Below, one piece after another: positions 51,772-61,296 of a stretch of DNA of 64,000 nucleotides (positions are counted from its first letter, which is position 1; each line of letters begins with the position of its first letter). The stretch is from a virus. The notes under the pieces are model-generated. The model did not search any database. It saw only the letters and a program-made list of their open reading frames with translations, and was not told the origin of the DNA. The DNA is taken from the IMG/VR virus record IMGVR_UViG_3300045972_000132, positions 1 through 64,000 of that record; one strand, written 5' to 3'. Both the position numbers and the translations under genes were made by a program.

Positions 51772-53991
51772 ATGACACTAAAGTTCACAACATCCTCTTA
51801 CGATCCGACAGCCGCTGCTGCCGACCTTACGAAGGGAATCCTCTGGGAGCAAGAGTTTCCTATTGCCACAAAGGGTGACATGCGGGTAGGTACTGCCGCA
51901 AATAAAACAGTGAATCTAACAGTAGGTTCAGATGGTAAAATACTGGTAGCTGATAGTACCCAAACGGGAGGTATGCGTTGGGACACACTAGCGGCATTAG
52001 GGATCGCTACCACCGCAGCCACCGTTGCATTAAATCCCGGTTCTGCTCAGACCGGGGCCACAGTCCAACTTACTGGTGCATCCAACATCAGCACCCTCGA
52101 CTTAACATCTCTCGGAACCGGCGCTGTTCTTCGTCTTCACGGATCTAATACCGCATCTTGGATGATCCTTGGTGACGGTGCCATTGGTACGAATGCTAAC
52201 ACCCCTAATTCACCAGCATTCCAAGGTACAGGTAATGGGCTTGGCGCTGGCGGAGTTTTCTATGGTGGAACTAGCGGGTTAGGTGTTCGTGGTCAAGGAT
52301 ATGGCACGAACCAGGGTGTACTAGGTGTGGGTGGCGATGGTGCCGGTGTAAGTGGTGTTGGCGTTCACGGGCAAGGTGGAAATACTAGTCACGGTGTTAT
52401 TGGAATAGGTGGAGCTACTTCTGGACATGGTGTAGTTGGAACAGCAGGCGGTTCAGGCATCGGAGGAGTATTTACTGGAACAGTTACTAACCCTGGTGTC
52501 CAGGCAACTGGCGGTTCGTCTGGTGGAGTTGGTCTATATGCCGCAGGCGGCTCGGGTGGATCTGGATCAGCCTACGGTGCGGATATTGTGGGTGGTGCCT
52601 TGGGTCACGGACTTAGGGCAACCGCAACTGGCAACGGATACTATGGTGGTTTATTCTATGGCGGGCCTGGAACTGGCGGCGGTATCCAAGCTACTGGTGG
52701 CGGAACAGGCTCAGGTGGACAGTTCGTTGGTGGTGCTACAAATGGCGCAGGCGCAACTGGAACCGGTATCGGCGCGGGGTCGGGTCTTGTTGGAATATCA
52801 GGCAACACAGGCGTTGGACACGGCCTCCAAGGTATTGCTATGGATATTGGGCAAGGCGCAGACCTTTATGGCGGTCTAAATGGTGGATATGGCGCAGCCT
52901 CCACTGCGCGTGGGGGTAATTCAAACGGGTTTGTCGGCACTGGACATGGTGGTGGTGCTGGTGTTTATGGTATTGGCGGGGCCAATGGTCACGGTATTCA
53001 AGGTACAGGTCAGGGCACCGGCATGGGCGGTAACTTCGGTGGCGGCGCAGGTGTTTCAGGTAATGAGCATGGTATCTATGCCGTAGGTGGTTCTAATGCT
53101 GGATATGGCGCGTTTGCTCAGTCAAATACCAACTATAGTGCAGTTTATGGCCTATGCACAGGAGCAAGCACTGGGTCTGGTGTTCAAGGTATTAAGTGGA
53201 ATGGTGGCGGTGGCTGGGCTGGATATTTCCAAGCCACAACTGGAGCAGATGGTGGTATTAGATCAGAGACACAGGGCACATCAGGCATTGCTGGGTTTTT
53301 CTTTCAGTCAAATGCTTCTACTGGAACCGGGCAGGCTATTTATGCACAAGCTGACGGTGCAGGCCCAGGAATTGAAGTTTACGGTGGCACAACTGGCGTT
53401 GCCTCATACGGCATCTACGCCCACGGTAGATCCAACACCCCCGTAATCCTTGCACTCAATGCAAACGCAGGGGGTAACGCATGTGGTATTCGTGCCATCG
53501 GTGGCGGCGCGGCAGTAGGTGCCCAATTCCAAGGTAACTCCGTTCGTGGGCAGGTTTTGTTTGAGCCGTCCACTACTACACCAACGACACCGCTCGATGG
53601 TGAACTCTGGGTAGAAAATATCGGCGCTGGCGTTATGAGTTTCTGTGCTCACCTTAATAGCCAGAATAAGGTGCTTAGTCATGCATTTTGGACTCTAACA
53701 TACTCAGCCAGTATCACGCCTATTGCAGGACCGGATACTCAAAGCATCGTGCCAAATAACGGCACTGCATTTACAATCAATGCTCCTGCTCTTGCATTCT
53801 CTGGTGCAATTTTAAATATTCAAATTAAGAACACCTTTGGTACACTAGGTGCTCTTACGTTTGCAGCAGCTTATAAGACAGGTGCAGCTTGGACGCAACC
53901 CGCAAACGGATTCTCGCGTACCATTACCTTTATGTACAACGGTACCGACTGGATTGAAATCAGTAGAACAGCCGCTGACGTTTCCAATTAA
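51772..53991 (+). CDS. Glycine-rich repeat fibre/adhesin
   Basis: The protein has 739 residues. The N-terminus has YDPTAAAADLTKGILWE, shared with the spike before it, and probably attaches to the same adaptor. Residues about 140-590 are dense Gly repeats of a GVxGxGG/GxGGxFxG type, suggesting a long beta-solenoid or polyglycine-helix shaft as in phage adhesins. A C-terminal globular part follows (LDGELWVENIGAG, YNGTDWIEISR). Repeat number may vary by recombination. Receptor binding is inferred. Confidence 0.7.
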   Translation: MTLKFTTSSYDPTAAAADLTKGILWEQEFPIATKGDMRVGTAANKTVNLTVGSDGKILVADSTQTGGMRWDTLAALGIATTAATVALNPGSAQTGATVQLTGASNISTLDLTSLGTGAVLRLHGSNTASWMILGDGAIGTNANTPNSPAFQGTGNGLGAGGVFYGGTSGLGVRGQGYGTNQGVLGVGGDGAGVSGVGVHGQGGNTSHGVIGIGGATSGHGVVGTAGGSGIGGVFTGTVTNPGVQATGGSSGGVGLYAAGGSGGSGSAYGADIVGGALGHGLRATATGNGYYGGLFYGGPGTGGGIQATGGGTGSGGQFVGGATNGAGATGTGIGAGSGLVGISGNTGVGHGLQGIAMDIGQGADLYGGLNGGYGAASTARGGNSNGFVGTGHGGGAGVYGIGGANGHGIQGTGQGTGMGGNFGGGAGVSGNEHGIYAVGGSNAGYGAFAQSNTNYSAVYGLCTGASTGSGVQGIKWNGGGGWAGYFQATTGADGGIRSETQGTSGIAGFFFQSNASTGTGQAIYAQADGAGPGIEVYGGTTGVASYGIYAHGRSNTPVILALNANAGGNACGIRAIGGGAAVGAQFQGNSVRGQVLFEPSTTTPTTPLDGELWVENIGAGVMSFCAHLNSQNKVLSHAFWTLTYSASITPIAGPDTQSIVPNNGTAFTINAPALAFSGAILNIQIKNTFGTLGALTFAAAYKTGAAWTQPANGFSRTITFMYNGTDWIEISRTAADVSN

Positions 53992-53996
53992 TACTA

Positions 53997-54025
53997 GTGA
54001 CTTTACTTCACTTTTGATGTATACT
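53997..54025 (+). promoter_or_regulatory. Promoter with late box (copy 4)
   Basis: GTGACT (53997-54002), a 17-bp spacer and TATACT (54020-54025). The spacer holds TACTTCACTTTTGATGTA (54004-54021), one change from the best box. It drives the first copy of the duplicated cassette. Confidence 0.72.
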
Positions 54026-54050
54026 TTTCAAGTCAGGGGTTATTTAAAAA

Positions 54051-55112
54051 ATGGCATATACACTTGAAAAAACTTGGCAATACGCTCCCAATATTCCGCC
54101 TAGCGATATCTCATCTGTTACAGCACTACAGAAAAGCTATTTATGGTTTATTAAGGCAGCCTTAACGGGTCAGACTGGTGGCCTCTCGGCTGGTCTCTGG
54201 ACTTGTTATTATTCATGTGATGGTACTACAGCCGGAACTGCTGGGGACGGAATAGACCGGTGGACGGCATCCTACGACGCCACCAAGATTGTAAATGCTA
54301 ATGCGGGAAGTGCCCACTCTTGGATGGTGCTTCGTAGCCCCGCCAACTTTGTCAGAACCGGTGTCTACCTTTACATGATCATCGATGTCGTAGCCAGCAC
54401 CAACGCACTGACACTGACATTCTGTGTGGGTGCGCCCACGGCTGGGAGCACTACAGCCGCACCTACACAAGGTGCATCGGCTTGGCACCACACCGGGATC
54501 CAGTGGTCCGACGGTACACTTACCCAACATTTTCATTGCTCTCTCTCTTCAGAGGGTGCGTTCTTCCTGTTCAACAGTAAGGACACTACCTACTTTGTAA
54601 TGGGTGGACTAATTGTGTCCAAGCTCGCAGATACGCGCACGCTCGACACCGTACCAGTAGTCTCGTTCATCAGTTACGGGTCCTCATCCCCTGGTGCGTT
54701 CGGTATCCCCTCCGAGACGTACAGTACAATGGGCATCCAAGCCTATCGCCTTGCTGGAGTGTCCGGCTTTGGGTGGGGTAGTAGCTATGGTGGAGGCGAG
54801 CAGTCTGTTTGTGTTCTGTTATACAACATTCTAGACACGTTTACAGGTGGCCGACAACCGCTTGCGACCAACCTTTCTTACGCCCAGTTCTACGATTCGT
54901 TTGAGACTACATCGGGTACTGATTTGCCTGTGTATCTATTCTGCCCTGCCGGGCAGGCTGGAGGATGGACTATCAAAGGCCGCGTACCTGACCTTCGTAT
55001 TTGCAGCTCAAATGGTATCAATGTCGGGTCTGTTGCTCCTGGGCCTGCTGGACCTGTTACTACAATTTCAATGGGTGCAACTTGGTTCCCGACCGGTGCT
55101 GCGCTGGTATAG
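54051..55112 (+). CDS. Tail-tip/adhesin-like protein, cassette copy 1, gene A
   Basis: The protein has 353 residues, beta-rich, with TWQYAPNIPP at the N-terminus, WFIKAALTG, a HSWMVLRSP segment and a PGPAGPV collagen-like turn near the C-terminus. It is a paralogue of the gene at 55826, and each is followed by a related small gene. The region is richer in GC and CTG codons than the neighbours, which suggests transfer. It lies among receptor-binding genes. The function is inferred. Confidence 0.65.
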   Translation: MAYTLEKTWQYAPNIPPSDISSVTALQKSYLWFIKAALTGQTGGLSAGLWTCYYSCDGTTAGTAGDGIDRWTASYDATKIVNANAGSAHSWMVLRSPANFVRTGVYLYMIIDVVASTNALTLTFCVGAPTAGSTTAAPTQGASAWHHTGIQWSDGTLTQHFHCSLSSEGAFFLFNSKDTTYFVMGGLIVSKLADTRTLDTVPVVSFISYGSSSPGAFGIPSETYSTMGIQAYRLAGVSGFGWGSSYGGGEQSVCVLLYNILDTFTGGRQPLATNLSYAQFYDSFETTSGTDLPVYLFCPAGQAGGWTIKGRVPDLRICSSNGINVGSVAPGPAGPVTTISMGATWFPTGAALV

Positions 55113-55115
55113 CCG

Positions 55116-55556
55116 ATGGCCTACGTCAATCACAACCACGCAGAGGCCGCACCTACTGATGCCCAAGTACAGTCACGCTTCCCGTACTACCGCCAATTCA
55201 TTTTGGGCCGCGTAGGGCTTGGCAGTTTCAGCGGGGCTGTTTCTTATACTCCTCCCATACCCACTATTACAAATATATTACCTCCATCCCCTACCATTCT
55301 ACCTCCTAATTCTTCTATTCAGTTTGACGCCATTGCCCTTGGGGTTCTCAAGAAGACTATCATTATGGTTCAGATGGGTACCTCATACGAAGTCATCTTC
55401 GACGGAGACTCCTTCGCTCCTAATTATGTTGGTAGTGTTAAATCCACGATTTCCAATGGCTTTAGATTCACGGTCGCCCGAATAGGTGGTTGGCTATCTA
55501 CCTCTATATCTTTAAACATCTTTGCAATCGATGGATTTGCCCAAATAGCCCCGTAG
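55116..55556 (+). CDS. Small beta-rich protein, cassette copy 1, gene B
   Basis: The protein has 146 residues with a Pro-rich linker (PSPTILPP) and a C-terminal Ig-like domain (VIFDGDSFAPNYVGS, ISLNIFAIDGFAQIAP). It is paralogous to the protein at 56986, which shares the FDG...F and AID.YGQ/GFAQ landmarks. It lies 3 bases after gene A, so the two are one unit. Confidence 0.62.
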   Translation: MAYVNHNHAEAAPTDAQVQSRFPYYRQFILGRVGLGSFSGAVSYTPPIPTITNILPPSPTILPPNSSIQFDAIALGVLKKTIIMVQMGTSYEVIFDGDSFAPNYVGSVKSTISNGFRFTVARIGGWLSTSISLNIFAIDGFAQIAP

Positions 55557-55562
55557 GGAGAG

Positions 55563-55591
55563 GTGACTCTACTTCACTTTTGATGTATAGT
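55563..55591 (+). promoter_or_regulatory. Promoter with late box (copy 5)
   Basis: GTGACT (55563-55568), a 17-bp spacer and TATAGT (55586-55591). The spacer holds TACTTCACTTTTGATGTA (55570-55587), identical to copy 4. It drives the Cys-rich gene and the second cassette. The shared sequence supports duplication of promoter and genes together. Confidence 0.72.
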
Positions 55592-55627
55592 TATTCCAGC
55601 TAGATTCTTTATTAAAAGGAGCCGAAG

Positions 55628-55822
55628 ATGGCACTCAGCGCGAAATGCAGTGTATGTGGTAAAGACTTTGAGCAAACAAATCCAGGTGATGGATTGGTTT
55701 TCTTCGTTCTTAGGGATCAGCCAAACCCAGCCACACAATGGGAGCTACCTAGAACGTTTGCCTGCTATACTTGTATCCCTAATCTAAAAACGGCCCTTTT
55801 GGCGTTACTACCTAAGGCTTAA
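55628..55822 (+). CDS. Small zinc-ribbon-like protein
   Basis: The protein has 64 residues with CSVCGKDF at 8-15 and CYTC near 46-49, a probable zinc site. AAAAGGAG precedes the ATG. It lies between the two cassette copies and starts the second unit. No function is recognised. Confidence 0.6.
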   Translation: MALSAKCSVCGKDFEQTNPGDGLVFFVLRDQPNPATQWELPRTFACYTCIPNLKTALLALLPKA

Positions 55823-55825
55823 TCA

Positions 55826-56974
55826 ATGGCGACTACTTGGGAACGCACTTGGCAGACGCTGCCGAATAATACTCCCGTTACTCCTGCGGATTTCTATAAG
55901 TACGCCTTCTGGTTCTTCAAGGCGTTCCTAACGGGAACAGGAGGTACCGGCACCACTGGAGCAGGTAAGTGGTCTTTATATCAGGTATGTAACTCTGTTA
56001 CAGTATCTGCAACTAATCCAGTAGACCCTTATGCGACCTTCTCCGCAGGAGATTGGGTTCAGGGTACGATTGCTTACAACCTCGTAAATCCTGGTCTTAC
56101 CGGGGCTGGGCTTCCGGCTCACTCTTGGTATGTTTTAAAATCTCCAGCCATGGGTACTGGACCATACTACTTAATCTTTGATTATCTTGGTCTAGACTAT
56201 AGTTACTGTGGCATTTATATGACCAAGACTCCACCTACAGGTGGTACTACCACTGCCCGTCCTTCTTCTGTCATCGAAACGGGTTGGGCTGGTAACGCCG
56301 ACTCTAACTTTGGGTTAGGCGGGACCAACAACCAGTACGCCTCGTATCAGAGTTATAGCAATCAATTTTGTTACTATGGCACCCCTCAATTTATAAACGC
56401 TAGCCTCTCTACCAACGGCGACTTCTATTTCGCAATGTCCGTGCAAGGGTCAGCCACCTTTAGCAGCTTCTTCATGTTTCAAGAGCTTGCAGAATGCCAG
56501 CCCTCCGATACCTGTAGAGCCATTATGTTTCGTCATGTAAACGGGGCCGGAGTATTTGAAGATGTTAACGGATGTGGTATTGCTTCGCGCCAGCACTGCT
56601 TTAAAACACTTCGTGCGGACGGTACCACTTACGCTAACTCGGGCGGTATCGCCCTCATGGGTATTGCTCCCTACGGTTCCTCCAGTATCAATAATCAGTA
56701 TATGTGTGCCTATCAGTGGGATACCATTCTTGCGGGTTATGTAGATTGGCCCTACTACATCATGACAGGTGGCGCATACAACAACTATTCTCGTAAGGGT
56801 CGGCTCGTTGACTTAGTACTAACACAAACCAGTACTGATTATTATTCCGCCAATAGCGGCCTAGGGCATAAGCTGCCCATGGGTTCAGTGGAGCCGGTAA
56901 GTCCTCCGTATGCAAGTGTAGCTATTGGAGGGCAGTGGCTTCCTTGGATCTCTTCATCCGTTCCAGCAATGTAA
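55826..56974 (+). CDS. Tail-tip/adhesin-like protein, cassette copy 2, gene A
   Basis: The protein has 382 residues and is a paralogue of the gene at 54051: TWERTWQTLPN (as TLEKTWQYAPN), WFFKAFLTG (as WFIKAALTG), HSWYVLKSP (as HSWMVLRSP) and a similar C-terminus. It carries extra Tyr/Ser/Gln-rich strands in the middle. The similarity is at the landmark level, so the duplication is old or the copies diverged by selection. Confidence 0.65.
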   Translation: MATTWERTWQTLPNNTPVTPADFYKYAFWFFKAFLTGTGGTGTTGAGKWSLYQVCNSVTVSATNPVDPYATFSAGDWVQGTIAYNLVNPGLTGAGLPAHSWYVLKSPAMGTGPYYLIFDYLGLDYSYCGIYMTKTPPTGGTTTARPSSVIETGWAGNADSNFGLGGTNNQYASYQSYSNQFCYYGTPQFINASLSTNGDFYFAMSVQGSATFSSFFMFQELAECQPSDTCRAIMFRHVNGAGVFEDVNGCGIASRQHCFKTLRADGTTYANSGGIALMGIAPYGSSSINNQYMCAYQWDTILAGYVDWPYYIMTGGAYNNYSRKGRLVDLVLTQTSTDYYSANSGLGHKLPMGSVEPVSPPYASVAIGGQWLPWISSSVPAM

Positions 56975-56985
56975 GGTAAGTACTC

Positions 56986-57492
56986 ATGGGCGTTGTTCGT
57001 TACCAAAATCCTCTACCAAGCGTAGCTAGACAGACCAGATATGGTGTAACTAGCTACGCCAGCGTAAGACGCCCTACTATTTATCCGCCTACCCCCTCAA
57101 GGCAGGTTAGATACGGCCAAAAAAGCTTTGCCATCGGAAGTCGTCGCCAAGGCTTCGTACCGGGATTACCAGATCTACCTATCGCCCCCTCTGTTGTTAT
57201 TATTTCCCCTACAGTGGGAAACCCACTGGCTCCGTCAGACTTAATTAGGGTCAATGTAATTTACCCTAGAAGCCTTCGCAGATCTGTATTATTAGTAAAT
57301 TTTGCCGAACTAGGTTCAGATGAAGTTGTCTTCGACGGATACGTTTTCACAGTCAGATATTCACTTTCCATAGTTTCCGTTGGAACGAGCAATTCACTAT
57401 TCGTAATACAGCGTAAGGATGGCTGGCCTACAGGAGCCACCGTGTCACTAAGAGCTATCGCCATTGATACCTACGGCCAGGAGGCCGCATAA
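56986..57492 (+). CDS. Small beta-rich protein, cassette copy 2, gene B
   Basis: The protein has 168 residues. The first 60 are rich in Arg, Tyr and Pro with two copies of an RQxRYG motif. The rest is an Ig-like domain with VVFDGYVFTVRY and ATVSLRAIAIDTYGQEAA. It is related to the protein at 55116. Its end overlaps the ribosome site of the next gene. Confidence 0.62.
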   Translation: MGVVRYQNPLPSVARQTRYGVTSYASVRRPTIYPPTPSRQVRYGQKSFAIGSRRQGFVPGLPDLPIAPSVVIISPTVGNPLAPSDLIRVNVIYPRSLRRSVLLVNFAELGSDEVVFDGYVFTVRYSLSIVSVGTSNSLFVIQRKDGWPTGATVSLRAIAIDTYGQEAA

Positions 57493-57493
57493 T

Positions 57494-60400
57494 ATGCCTG
57501 TATTTACTTGGCCGGTTCTATCTCCTAGCTTGATTACGCCTACCTATGTAGACAGATCTGGTGTTTACCTCGGTATGGGTACTTTTGATACTGGATTCTT
57601 TAATTGGTCCAAATGGGCACAAATGACCCTCTGGGATCACTTGCCCATGCTATATAAGAATTCAGATGAAAATGGACTCTTGGAAGCCATGCTAGTTGGG
57701 CTTGGCGAAACTATGGAAGAGTTCCGATACAAGATATCAAAGCTAGATACCTTGAAGGATCCTCTTCTAGTCCCTACTAGTTCTGATGCTAACGAGGTCC
57801 ATCTAGTTCTAGGCCCTGTCGTAGACTCTCAACCAGTAATTGATCAATCTGGTCTAAATGGTTGGGTTAGCGCACTAGGTCTGTTCACGGCCCCCACAGC
57901 AAGGTTCACTAATGATGATGTCGGTAAGTACCTTAGGATCTCTGGAAGTGCCAATCCTCTGAACAATACCAAGGTTAAGATCTCCTCAATTATCTCAGGT
58001 ACCTCTGTATATACCTATCCAAAACTAGCTACTGATGCTGTGGTTCCTGGAATTCTTTCTTGGTCAGTATCTCCTTCCGTTGATCCTGCTGCGGACTACA
58101 CTACCGTTGAAATTCAAGCAGGCGATACCAGCAACATTCGTCTAGGTTGGACCTTGTGGGATGGGTTGTCTAAGAATGAAATCATAGGTAAAGACAGATT
58201 CCCAGTTGCTACTAATAACCATAACGTCTTGAGCCAAGAAGCTCTCGACGGAGTAGTTGCTCTTGGTAATGATGGGCGAACATACTTGTTCTCAAAAAAG
58301 ATTGTCTTCAAGACTTCTGACAAGGGCAAGCCACTTAGTATTCGTGGTTCCAGCATTGTGTCTAACAACAATACCTTGTGGTCGGTTGGATCCCTAGTTA
58401 GCTCTGCCAACACCCCTACAGCATTCAGTGGATATAGTGGAATATCTGTAATTGATGCCGCTACTTCTGGTAGGGAGGCTGGGGTCACTCATACTTATCC
58501 GACAGTGGACGCTAACCCTATTTACTTTGCTGTCCTAAACAGACCCTTTATTTATTTGAAAAAGGGAGCCAGACCGCTAGGTATCTTGGAAAACAGCGGA
58601 GCAGATCTCTCTATTATTTCCTATACTGACGGAACAATTTCAATCCCCGGCATGTCTTTCGATGCTGTTAAGCACGTTGGTAGAGTAATTCGTATTTGGG
58701 GAACCTATGGGGTATTTCCAACTACCGCTGCTCAATTCTTTGAAGCTAAGATTCTCTCTATTAGTGACGCTACACACGCTACCTTGGATCGAGCACTTCC
58801 GTTGGATCCAGGTGTGTCGTTGAACTGGGAAATAAGAAGCGCACCTACGACAGATACAGCAAATGCAAGCGATACGTCAGACGTAGCTAACATGTCCGCT
58901 GTGGACATGTATCCCCCTTCAATGGCGAGACTCCTAGCTCAAGAGTTTGGATCAGACATCTCGCTGGCAGAGCGGGAATCCCGACAGAGGGCTTGGATTG
59001 TAAATCTAATAAACTGGATTGATAAAAAAGGTACTGCGGAAGCCTATAGGATCATTGGAATTCTAAGCGGTTATCTAGTCCAAGCATCCCAGCTTTTCAG
59101 TGTCCGCTTGAGTTCAATTTACGGACAAATGCTTCCACCTAACTGTTTTTACGAACAGCCTGAATCAGTCAAGGGTCGTTTCGGAACTGATGGTGTCCTG
59201 ATACTAACCGGATCTACGATTCAATTCTACTCCCCCAGTGCGTCGTTTTATCAAATAGACATCGGTCGTTGTGTCCGATTAAGAAATTGTGCAAATCCAT
59301 TTAATGCTAAACGATATACCATTAGTAACGTCCTGGACACTCACACAGTTCAATTTCTCGCGTCTGATTATGTATCAGGTGTGCAGACATTCCCAGATAC
59401 TAGTACTAGCTGGGCACTGGTAGTCCTACTAACTGAAAACCCTCCTTCCGTTGCACCTTATGATGAAGTCAACTCTGATATTATGACTTCCTATGTGGGT
59501 TCGACCGCATTCTCTCCCGACATGTTCTCTTGGGATCCTAACTTTGCACCCATAATGCACGTTGGGAACGGCCCCACAGCGCCCGTTAAGATCAGTAACT
59601 CTACATTTCAAGTTACCTTGAAAGATATAACTGCTCTGGATTACTCAAGCACCTCTGGAACTATTTCCATCGGAAATACAGTTACTCAAGGATCTGCCTC
59701 TGGTACGGTAGTTTATGGGTCTAGCTCTGGTTCCGGAACCATCTGGGTCTACACTACTTCCTCAGCTCAATTCACCCCAGGTGCAGCCACCTTTACTGGA
59801 GGCAGTTTAACTATTACTTCTACCCCTATCTATACATCCGCTTCAGCGGGGGTTAGATCAGGAACTGCGGCAGTAATGGGGGATTCCCCAAATTGGACCC
59901 TAACTGACTCCGCAGGTAGTATTTTTCATATAATCAGCCGCTCGACAGTCATCGCTGGTACACCCAATACCTACACTGCATTAATCGAATCTACATCAGT
60001 CCCAGTTACAAATTCATCTGCCCTCTGGAAACTAACCTACGTTTGTCCAAGATTATCTGGCACAAATAGAGACTTTGCCCCAAGTGCAACCATGAAGCTT
60101 AACTACTCTTCCCAAGTAGCTCCTAATAATCCTGACATTACAGAAGAAGCATTCATAGACAGACTTGCAGCTGCAAAACCCGTTCATGTGACTTTCTATA
60201 AAAGTTCCCTAGGTAGACCCCTTCTAGGTGGTCCTACAACCTCCATCGGAGCGCCTAAATTCGGAGTTTCGGGTCTCTCTGGTATCGGTTCTAATAAATT
60301 CGGGGATCTAATTATCTCTGACACTGGATACATCAGGACTCTAGATACCAATGGAAACGTAAAGACCGTCAAGGGCATTACAGGCGGCGCTTGGACTCCA

Positions 60401-61264
60401 TATAAGAGCCGGGATCCAGTGACAGACTCCAACGGGAACATATTCTTCGCCAACTTACAGAATGTTCAAAAACTAGATCCGTTTGGAAACTTGACTGTGT
60501 TTGCGGGAAGTCCAAGCACTTCGACTGATACCGGATACATTGATGGTATCGGGACCATAGCTAGATTTACCAACATCGAGCACATGTGCATTGACTCCTC
60601 CGATAATATCTACGTAGCTGATACCGGCGCGTGGAACAACTCGGGCGCGTGGGGTGTACCGGGGTCTCTTATTAGAAAAATTGATAAATACGGCAATGTT
60701 ACCACTTTAAGTGGTGCCTCTACTGCGGCTTACGCAGGCACGGGAGTGTCCGGATCCGGAAACTTAGCACAATGGATGCATATAAAAGGATTGCAGTGGG
60801 TAGCAGGTACCAGCACTACGCCAGAATACCTGCTAGTAACGGACTACTTGGATAAATGCATCAGTAAATATACCTTCAGTACCTCCACGGCTACCCTGTT
60901 GCTTGGCACCCACGGAACCGGCTTTGGTTATTCTAACTTAAGTGGTGTGGTTGTTGGTCCAATTTCAAAAAATATGTATATACTGGCTGGAAACTCAGGG
61001 TTCAACTCCTCTGCAATTATTAAAATAACTTCAGCCTTAGTCGTTTCCATATATGCAGGAAATGTGTCTTCCTTGGGACACACGGATGCTGTAGGTGGAA
61101 GTGCTCTTTTTGGAAGTTTGACAGGACTTACAGTCGATCAAGATGAAACCCTGTATGTTTGCGGCCAAGATAGTATAATTAGAAGAATTGCGTACTCTCC
61201 TACGGTCGGAACGGTAACTACGATTGCCGGGGTGTATAATGTGGCAGGTTCTAACGATTACTAG
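57494..61264 (+). CDS. Baseplate protein (gpI-type) with C-terminal NHL-like beta-propeller
   Basis: The protein has 1256 residues. The ATG at 57494 follows GGAGG by 9 bases. The N-terminal part (WDHLPMLYKNSDENGLLEA and a helical region) and the segment WIVNLINWIDKKGTAEAYRI near 505-525 are typical of tail protein I-like baseplate components. Beta-rich domains follow, then from about residue 920 to the end repeated units of the kind SDSNGNIFFAN, DSSDNIYVADTG and VDQDETLYVCGQD mark an NHL-type propeller of about five or six blades. Propellers often bind protein or sugar, so this may be a receptor-binding tip. Confidence 0.75.
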   Translation: MPVFTWPVLSPSLITPTYVDRSGVYLGMGTFDTGFFNWSKWAQMTLWDHLPMLYKNSDENGLLEAMLVGLGETMEEFRYKISKLDTLKDPLLVPTSSDANEVHLVLGPVVDSQPVIDQSGLNGWVSALGLFTAPTARFTNDDVGKYLRISGSANPLNNTKVKISSIISGTSVYTYPKLATDAVVPGILSWSVSPSVDPAADYTTVEIQAGDTSNIRLGWTLWDGLSKNEIIGKDRFPVATNNHNVLSQEALDGVVALGNDGRTYLFSKKIVFKTSDKGKPLSIRGSSIVSNNNTLWSVGSLVSSANTPTAFSGYSGISVIDAATSGREAGVTHTYPTVDANPIYFAVLNRPFIYLKKGARPLGILENSGADLSIISYTDGTISIPGMSFDAVKHVGRVIRIWGTYGVFPTTAAQFFEAKILSISDATHATLDRALPLDPGVSLNWEIRSAPTTDTANASDTSDVANMSAVDMYPPSMARLLAQEFGSDISLAERESRQRAWIVNLINWIDKKGTAEAYRIIGILSGYLVQASQLFSVRLSSIYGQMLPPNCFYEQPESVKGRFGTDGVLILTGSTIQFYSPSASFYQIDIGRCVRLRNCANPFNAKRYTISNVLDTHTVQFLASDYVSGVQTFPDTSTSWALVVLLTENPPSVAPYDEVNSDIMTSYVGSTAFSPDMFSWDPNFAPIMHVGNGPTAPVKISNSTFQVTLKDITALDYSSTSGTISIGNTVTQGSASGTVVYGSSSGSGTIWVYTTSSAQFTPGAATFTGGSLTITSTPIYTSASAGVRSGTAAVMGDSPNWTLTDSAGSIFHIISRSTVIAGTPNTYTALIESTSVPVTNSSALWKLTYVCPRLSGTNRDFAPSATMKLNYSSQVAPNNPDITEEAFIDRLAAAKPVHVTFYKSSLGRPLLGGPTTSIGAPKFGVSGLSGIGSNKFGDLIISDTGYIRTLDTNGNVKTVKGITGGAWTPYKSRDPVTDSNGNIFFANLQNVQKLDPFGNLTVFAGSPSTSTDTGYIDGIGTIARFTNIEHMCIDSSDNIYVADTGAWNNSGAWGVPGSLIRKIDKYGNVTTLSGASTAAYAGTGVSGSGNLAQWMHIKGLQWVAGTSTTPEYLLVTDYLDKCISKYTFSTSTATLLLGTHGTGFGYSNLSGVVVGPISKNMYILAGNSGFNSSAIIKITSALVVSIYAGNVSSLGHTDAVGGSALFGSLTGLTVDQDETLYVCGQDSIIRRIAYSPTVGTVTTIAGVYNVAGSNDY

Positions 61265-61296
61265 TTTGTGGTACCATATTTAAAAAGAGGTTCCCC

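Noticed and set aside
52436-53446. Overlapping plus-strand frames within the glycine-rich fibre
   Set aside because: They are shadows of the Gly-repeat codons (Val/Leu/Met/Gln-rich translations) inside a clear large gene.
52150-53540. CRISPR-like or tandem DNA repeat array
   Set aside because: The repetition is at protein level with variable codons and no constant repeat and spacer lengths.
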